Assembly (NCBI GenBank): GCA_947184155.2
Contig: CAMXCT020001659.1
Location: 1 to 64,000, forward strand
DNA: 64,000 nt
DNA from: Cladocopium goreaui
Taxonomy: Eukaryota; Sar; Dinophyceae; Suessiales; Symbiodiniaceae
Reading direction: 5' to 3'
Within the stretch, counting starts at the first letter, position 1. Every line of letters starts with the position of its first letter. The translations under genes were made by a program, and so were the position numbers. Shown here piece after piece: positions 58,341 through 64,000 of the stretch. The notes beneath the pieces are model-generated. The model worked only from the letters and a program-made list of their open reading frames with translations. It ran no database searches and was not told the origin of the DNA.

Positions 58341-59202
58341 TGGAGGATGTTAACATGTGCAACACATGGATGTCCCCACAAACCGTAGATGGCCATGCTA
58401 TGCTATTTTTGCATATTTTTGCATCAGAATTACACACGCACACAGACACATATATGAGAAACTACAACGACCATCGCGACGTTACTGGAAGAATGGTGGG
58501 GTTTTTGCCTCCCAATTGTGCCACTTCCATGGGGGAAATGAGGCTTTCGTCCACTTGGCGGTGCAGTTGCAGTTATAAGCAGATAGATAGAAAGATAGAT
58601 CGATAGATCGATAGATAGATATATCCATAGTCCATAGTCCATTGTCCATAGTTATAGAGCTTATATAATTATCTTATATCCCAACCTATGGGGTTTATGA
58701 CCATGGATATGCCCATAAAAGTAAGAGGTTCTTGATGTTTAAGCCCCCATTGATTATTAGAATAGTAGTCTCAACAACAATTTCATTAAATCATTGCATA
58801 TTGTATATCATTAATAACACTTATATCCCGTGAGCTGTAGTTATACCACCCTAAATATATCCTTCTATATCCTTATCCCCAAAAACCTTGACTAATATGA
58901 TACTAAAATCAGTGTCTATTAATATCCATTATCCCATTATTATCCCAAGATTATCACGATTAAACAATATGGGTATGGGTCAAAATTGAGTTTAAAATCT
59001 GTGGTCTCATAGGGCTTAGATGATGACCCCATCCCCATATCAACTACCATTGGGAAACCTACTGTATTGTCAAGAAAATCCCATCACAGTACCACAATTC
59101 AGCAAAAACCAGTTTATAGTGATGTTCATGATTTCCCGTCACATGTTTATTCCATAATAAACCAGTTTATGGTCTCAAACACTGATGGGATTCCATTGAA
59201 AA
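58341..59202. other. No gene seen; GATA-type microsatellite
   Basis: A GATAGATA tract lies at about 58580-58622; otherwise AT-rich sequence. Confidence 0.45.
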
Positions 59203-59463
59203 GTGGTTGGTGGTTTCAAAGATGGTAAAAAACCACCAACCAGTATGGAAAATCACCAATTTTCATGGGCACATCCACTATTTCGACTGGGCCATGGCTT
59301 CCAGTTCGCTAACTGCAACAGTTTACCAGAGGGTATACCCTCTAATCAAACATAGCTATGGAACATCACCATCTTCAGGGGGGTGGCTCAACCACCAATT
59401 AGTGATATACCCTCCGCTCATCAAACATGGCAAGCCAACTAGTTTACCAGAGGGTATACCCTC
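59203..59463. repeat. Cluster of truncated B, A and C elements
   Basis: A 41-bp mini B element (59203-59243, arms only) abuts an A element lacking its left end (59244-59337), followed by fragments ACCCTCTAATCAAACATAGC (59338) and ACCCTCCGCTCATCAAACAT (59409). Several rounds of insertion and loss are needed. Confidence 0.7.
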
Positions 59464-59529
59464 CACCAACCAGAAAATGATGGTGATGGTCATGACCAAA
59501 TTATGGAGCCCCACATGACCAAAATAAAG

Positions 59530-62500
59530 GCCCAAGCCGGCGCCGCGGCGGCGGCGGCGGGCCTGGCCTCGCTGACGACCGAAGGTAGCATGGGGAGATG
59601 ACTCGCAACGATGGGTCAAGGTGTTGAAGCAACAAGAGGAATGGAAAACCATGATCATTGGATTGGTTTAAGGGCAAATCTTAACCGGAAACCATGGTTT
59701 TTACCATCAAATATAGGGTTTTCGGGTTAACATTTTCCCATCATCCAATTCTATGACATGAGAAAACCCATGGAAAAACATGGAAAATGCCATGACATCA
59801 GCGATTTCTAGATGATGTCTGGTGCGATTTCATGAGAATTAACTAAGAAAAATAGTGGGATTTCCTGGGAAGATCATGGTGATTTTTTTGGGTTTTTTTT
59901 GGGATTTATGGTGACTCTAATGGTGGTTTATCCAACAAGAATAGGAATTTCACCAACAAAAATGATGTTGGGATCCCATGGGGAATTTCATGCGGTGATT
60001 CTGTTTGCGATACTGATGATATAGCCTCTGGTCATCAAACGTGGCAGTTACGCATCAACTATGAAAGGAGTTTTTATTAGGAAGCATCAACATATATCAA
60101 CATATATCCTGAATCACTGGGGATTTCTAGGGGGATTGGTTGCTGAAGATGAAAAACTTGGGAAGATATATATATATATATCTATCTGGTTGGTGGTTTG
60201 GAACCATGGAATGTTGAATGACTTTCCAGAAACAGTTGGGAATGGAAAATCATCCCAACTGACGAAGTCATTTTTTTAAGAGGGGTAGGTTCATACCACC
60301 AACCAGAGTATAAATTAGGGAGTTTTCATTGCTATGATTGATTACCAGAGGGTACCGTGGGTCTAGTACTATTTGGGGATGGTATATTATTGGGTTAACT
60401 TGAGGGAACACCACGTTTTTGCAAAACAATACCTCTGCAATATTTACCCTCTGGTAAACTGTTACATAACTATGGAAAATCACCATTTTTCATGGGAACA
60501 TTCACTATAAATGGGCCATTTTCCATAGCCATGTTAGTTTACCAGGGGGTACATTTGGCTATAGCGTGGTTTGATAAACCAACTCCAGTTGAATTGGGAA
60601 AACGCCGGTTTGGACCCTAACAGAGTGATTTGGCAAAAAAACACAAGTTGGTTGTTGCTTAAACGTCCCAACTGGCAACCAAAAAAAAGTGAATGGTTTT
60701 GATTAATTGGGATCTTTGACCAGTAAGAAAGGATAGTATGATCACAAGATACCACAGCATTGGATTGAACCGGGTTTGAACCGAAAACACTGGGGGAGAA
60801 TGGCATCAAGAATAGAGTATAGAGTAGACATTGCGGGGACAAGGGTAGGTAAATTGGCATTGAATTGGATAGTTTTGCAGCAATACGTGGATAGGGTACA
60901 ACTCTTGGTGAACCTTGTTGTGATAGGTTAATCTTGGATGTAAGTATTCTTGCCACAACCGACCGTGTATAAATGATGGATTTCCGAGGGTTTAAATATA
61001 TATATATAGGTTGGTGGTTTCAAACATTTTTTATTTTCCATTTCATATATGGGATGTCATCCTTCCCATTGACGACCTCATATTTTTCGAGATGGTTAAA
61101 ACAACCAACCAGATAGTGATCTATTGAATTCCTATGGATTAATATTGATTTACCAGCATTTACCCATGAAAAAAATTGCGTTTTCCATACCTATATGTAT
61201 ATATATATTATGTACATGTATATAATGTTTTGCTGGTACAAGGTGATGCCTGCCAGTTGTTCTGTGGCTTTTCACCCCCATTCTTAGTGTCTATTATATT
61301 ATAGATATATTTGCCATAAAGCCTAGTTCAACTTGTCAACGATACCTAAAATAGATCATCATATATCCATATATCTAACCACTTGGCCAATATACTTGTC
61401 CAATATACTATAGTTATACTGTTATACTTACTATATATAATTATATATATATACACAATCACATATCCATATAGCTATACATGACTGACTACTTGGACTA
61501 CAGTACTTGGCCAGGTATATTTCTACAACTATAGCCTCCTTCGCCATGGCGAACCTTTCGGGGCACCTGGGGCACCCTTCGATCTCCTGCAGGCCCTTCG
61601 GGGGTGATTGCAGAGGTGCTCAGGGCGTCAGATGCGGCAGGACTGGATTTGGAGATGCAGACGCGGATGGATCCTTGGATTGAAGGGATCTGGGATGGAT
61701 CTTTGGATATCTTCAGGATATACCCGGCCTGGTAAACATACAAAAACGATGGGAAATCACCATGCTATTAATGGGTAAATCCACGAACTGAATGGGTAAA
61801 CTAACATAACTATGAGAAATCACGATTTTAATGGGTAAATCCACTATAATAAATGGTCATTTTCAATAGCAAACTGTTAAATTACCGGAGGGTATACGGT
61901 ATATATATATATATACACATATAATTACATATGTGCAGCTTAGGGATATGTATAAATGATAATATGTATTGTATCTTGGGTCATGTTGGGCTCATCTTTG
62001 TATCTCTTCGACTCAACATGTGAATTAACATCGGATATGGGAGGGGCCTGGGGATATTTTTCTAATGGTTTAGAGCCTGCCAATTATACGTAGACATGTA
62101 TGACATGTTAAATGTCATTTGGCTCATCTGGAATTCAGTTTTCCGGGATCTGGGATATTTTCAGGAGATATTTTAAGGACATGAAACTTAGGAAGATATT
62201 GGATCGCGGGTCATTTTGGCTCATCTTGGGCTATGCTGAGACAGACATCACCCAACATTTGGTTTGCGGCCAACCAACATTGATATTTCACCACTCAAAA
62301 TGGGTCTAACCGCGACATATGATATGCTATGGGGTGGCTTCGTAGGGAAAAAAAAGGGGTTGACAACTGGAGTTTCCTTTTCCGATTCCTCTCATCCAAC
62401 CCAGGGAAGCTTCGTCTTTTCGGACGACTTTGTATGCAAAACACCATCAAAACCCCATGTAGGGTACCCTCTGGTTATGTCAAAATAGCTATTGAAAATG

Positions 62501-63209
62501 GCTATTTATAGTGAGTTTTCCTATGAAAATGGTGATTTTCCATAGTTATGTTAGTTTACCGGAGGGTAAGTTTGTTTGAGTCAATCTTTGGAGATTTGTT
62601 GGGTGGATTGTTTGGGGGAAAGTATCACACTCTTTCTGGGATTGACTTTTGGTTCTTTGAAGCCCAACCACTGCTCCTTCAATTCTGCTTTTTTTGGCAC
62701 CTGTTCCGAGAATGATCATGCCATACTTTTACTATTGGCTAGAGTACACCCCTAGAAATTCAGACTAGTGAGATTAGCTTTAACCATTGGATGCACGCTT
62801 TGTTGGGTTCGATTTTCCACTTACTTGGGGGCGCAGTTGAAGTTACAAATGGGTATAGCTGTATAACCATGGTTATAAACCTTCATAAGTTGGGATATCA
62901 TCCCTATAGCCTGCAGCTATAGTATATATACCATAGTTATATGTCCACAAAAAAATCACTGGAACTGCATTTCCAAGTAGGCCGTTTCAAGCTATAAACC
63001 TGCATTTATAGTGGATGTTCCTCTCTATTTTCCTATAGTTTTTCCGCGTTTTTTCATGGCCACCGCAGGCCGCGGTTGGCTGAGGCCGCGGTTCTGGAAA
63101 CCCAAAGCTCACAGCAACAGGCTGCGCTGCTGATGCTGCTGAAGGCCGCAGTGTTCCCTGGCTTTTTTAATAGCCCAAGGGTGGGGAGGATCTTGGTGGC
63201 TACCCTCTG
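59530..63209 (+). CDS. Exons of an unknown plus-strand gene (rightmost)
   Basis: Exons 59530-59584 (acceptor ATAAAG, donor G|GTAGCA), 61593-61731 (acceptor CCTGCAG, donor TG|GTAAAC) and 63069-63209 (acceptor CCGCAG; ends at TG|GTAAAC or earlier at 63151). Junctions G|GC and TG|G keep phase. Residues include QAGAAAAAGLASLTTE, then VIAEVLRASDAAGLDLEMQT, then RLAEAAVLETQSSQQQAALL. All are Ala/Leu/Glu-rich and probably helical. Two of the donors are the GTAA of family A elements. Between 61660 and 61731 there is no other GT, so the element's donor is the only one available there. The gene continues beyond this point. Family not recognised. Confidence 0.45.
60023..60354. repeat. Family C element split by insertion (C5 with B16 inside)
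   Basis: Left end CCTCTGGTCATCAAACGTGG at 60023 and right end GATTGATTACCAGAGGGTA at 60354 belong to one C copy. A complete B element lies between them at 60186-60306 (CTGGTTGGTGGTTTGGAACC ... TACCACCAACCAG), with about 110 bp of further sequence. Confidence 0.75.
60446..60551. repeat. Family A element (A23)
   Basis: ACCCTCTGGTAAACTGTTAC ... AGTTTACCAGGGGGTA; almost identical in its left arm to A15. Confidence 0.9.
60552..61007. other. No confident gene
   Basis: A 140-codon minus-strand frame (60534-60956) begins beside A23 and has no splice support. Confidence 0.3.
61008..61112. repeat. Family B element (B17)
   Basis: AGGTTGGTGGTTTCAAACAT ... AAAACAACCAACCAG; left CTGGT changed to TAGGT. 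TA tracts follow at 61195-61212 and about 61430-61455. Confidence 0.8.
61721..61894. repeat. Two overlapping family A copies (A24)
   Basis: ACCCGGCCTGGTAAACATAC begins the first; a second left arm (GGGTAAACTAACATAACTAT) starts at 61790, and both share the right end AATTACCGGAGGGTA. The GT of the first is the proposed donor of the 61593 exon. Confidence 0.8.
61895..62465. other. Intronic sequence; loose repeat
   Basis: Three related phrases (GGGTCATGTTGGGCTCATCT, ATGTCATTTGGCTCATCTGG, GGGTCATTTTGGCTCATCTT) occur at 61979, 62111 and 62208. Confidence 0.4.
62466..62568. repeat. Family A element (A25)
   Basis: ACCCTCTGGTTATGTCAAAA ... AGTTTACCGGAGGGTA; shares the GGTTATGTCAA subtype with A10 and the inner copy of A12. 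Confidence 0.9.
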
Positions 63210-63305
63210 GTAAACATACCAAAAACTATGGCAATCACCATGTTGAAAAGGTAAATCATCTATAAATGGCCATTTTCACTAGCTATGTTAGTTTACCAGA
63301 GGGTA
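63202..63305. repeat. Family A element (A26)
   Basis: ACCCTCTGGTAAACATACCA ... AGTTTACCAGAGGGTA; immediately follows the 63069 exon frame. Confidence 0.9.
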
Positions 63306-63684
63306 ACCCCAGTTAGAAATAGGGTGAAATAACATGTTATAACCTTAGTTACCTAGTATGGAGGGGTGAATTTTCAGCCATTTTCAAAAATTCGGATGAG
63401 CCACCAAAGCGGGGGAAAAAGATGGACTTCAAAAAAAACTGGTGAGTTGACAATATTCAACTATGGAGTTTTCATGTGAACTACCTGGGAATATACAGAT
63501 TCATGTCATATTCATGTGGAAGCAAACGGTGATACAGCAGACAGGATCAAGCCAGTGGATTCAATCCCTTAAAGATGAAGGTTTTTTGAATGGAACATCA
63601 TGGGACTGAATGATGGAGAAATCTCCAGCAAGCCAAGTTTGATTAGCAAGAGAACACGGTTAAAATATGTTAAAATCAACTCTC

Positions 63685-63790
63685 CTGGTTGGTGGTTTGG
63701 AACATGAATGTTATTTTCCATTTCATATATGGGATAATCGTTCCCATTGACGAACTCATATTTTTCAAGATGGTTGAAACCACCAACCAG
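63685..63790. repeat. Family B element (B18)
   Basis: CTGGTTGGTGGTTTGGAACA ... TGAAACCACCAACCAG; B3 subtype. Nothing further is recognised to the window end. Confidence 0.85.
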
Positions 63791-64000
63791 ATCAACTCTC
63801 TTATTGTTGAATGCAAATTCCAGGACTCCAAAATGGAGGTACTGAGGTGCTAAAAACCACATGAGACCATATTTTATGGGGATCTGAAATTTAGGCCACG
63901 TAGACATAGATTTTAATTTCCTGATCGCTAGTAATACCAGGTACCTCAAGTATACAAGTATATTGTTTGGTCATCAAACCAATCAGCAATTCATAGATTG

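Noticed and set aside
58010-58606. 198-codon plus-strand open frame
   Set aside because: It passes straight through family A element A22, and a different frame with an acceptor gives a better exon at 58240-58340.
60534-60956. 140-codon minus-strand frame
   Set aside because: Starts beside a family A element, has no splice signals, and its composition follows the AT-rich surroundings.
62212-62223. CATTTTGGCTCA, 12 nt matching the dinoflagellate spliced leader
   Set aside because: The CCGTAGC part and the final AAG are missing, and two similar phrases nearby show it belongs to a loose local repeat.

Overview
The window looks like nuclear DNA of a dinoflagellate, probably of the Symbiodiniaceae/Suessiales type. 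This is an inference. It rests on the retroelement style (copia-like polyproteins with Lys-Gly-Lys-rich Gag tails), on short co-oriented exons separated by introns with weak pyrimidine tracts and some apparent GC donors, and above all on dozens of short GT...AG palindromes like the introner-type elements known from dinoflagellates. There is no prokaryotic gene organisation, and no rRNA, tRNA or CRISPR array was recognised.

Layout. 1-690: composite satellite module, copy 1. 764-1536: four exons of a minus-strand gene. 2.75-6.5 kb: plus-strand gene for a macrodomain/PARG-like protein (TIGR02452 type), missing its N-terminus. 7.06-7.33 kb: two minus-strand exons. 9.21-10.42 kb: a plus-strand gene of four exons that closes from ATG to stop (212 aa). 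11.5-14.1 kb: decayed plus-strand retroelement with an extra ORF before gag. 14.43-21.4 kb: minus-strand copia-like polyprotein, frameshifted at least three times, with two membrane-spanning modules after RNase H. 22.67-23.73 kb: composite satellite module, copy 2. 24.38-24.55 kb: a lone exon. 27.02-28.78 kb: a second four-exon gene that closes (161 aa). 30.7-63.2 kb: about twenty plus-strand exon-like blocks in a sea of palindromes, probably two or more long genes of unknown function.

The most striking feature is the palindromes. Family A (CTCTGGTAA...TTACCAGAG, about 105 bp, about 30 copies and fragments), its relative C, family B (CTGGTTGGTGG...CCACCAACCAG, 100-120 bp, 19 copies) and a single F element all have terminal repeats built on CTGGT...ACCAG. 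Each therefore begins with a ready 5' splice site (CTG|GT) and ends with a ready 3' splice site (CAG|). In several loci an exon-like reading frame runs exactly up to the element's GT, and one frame starts right after its AG. Copies are nested in one another, so they moved. I read them as introner-like intron-forming elements.

Exon calls come from reading frames, splice dinucleotides and phase agreement only. Many exons are shorter than 60 codons and are easily missed by ORF scans. Except for the macrodomain gene and the retroelements I recognise none of the encoded families.
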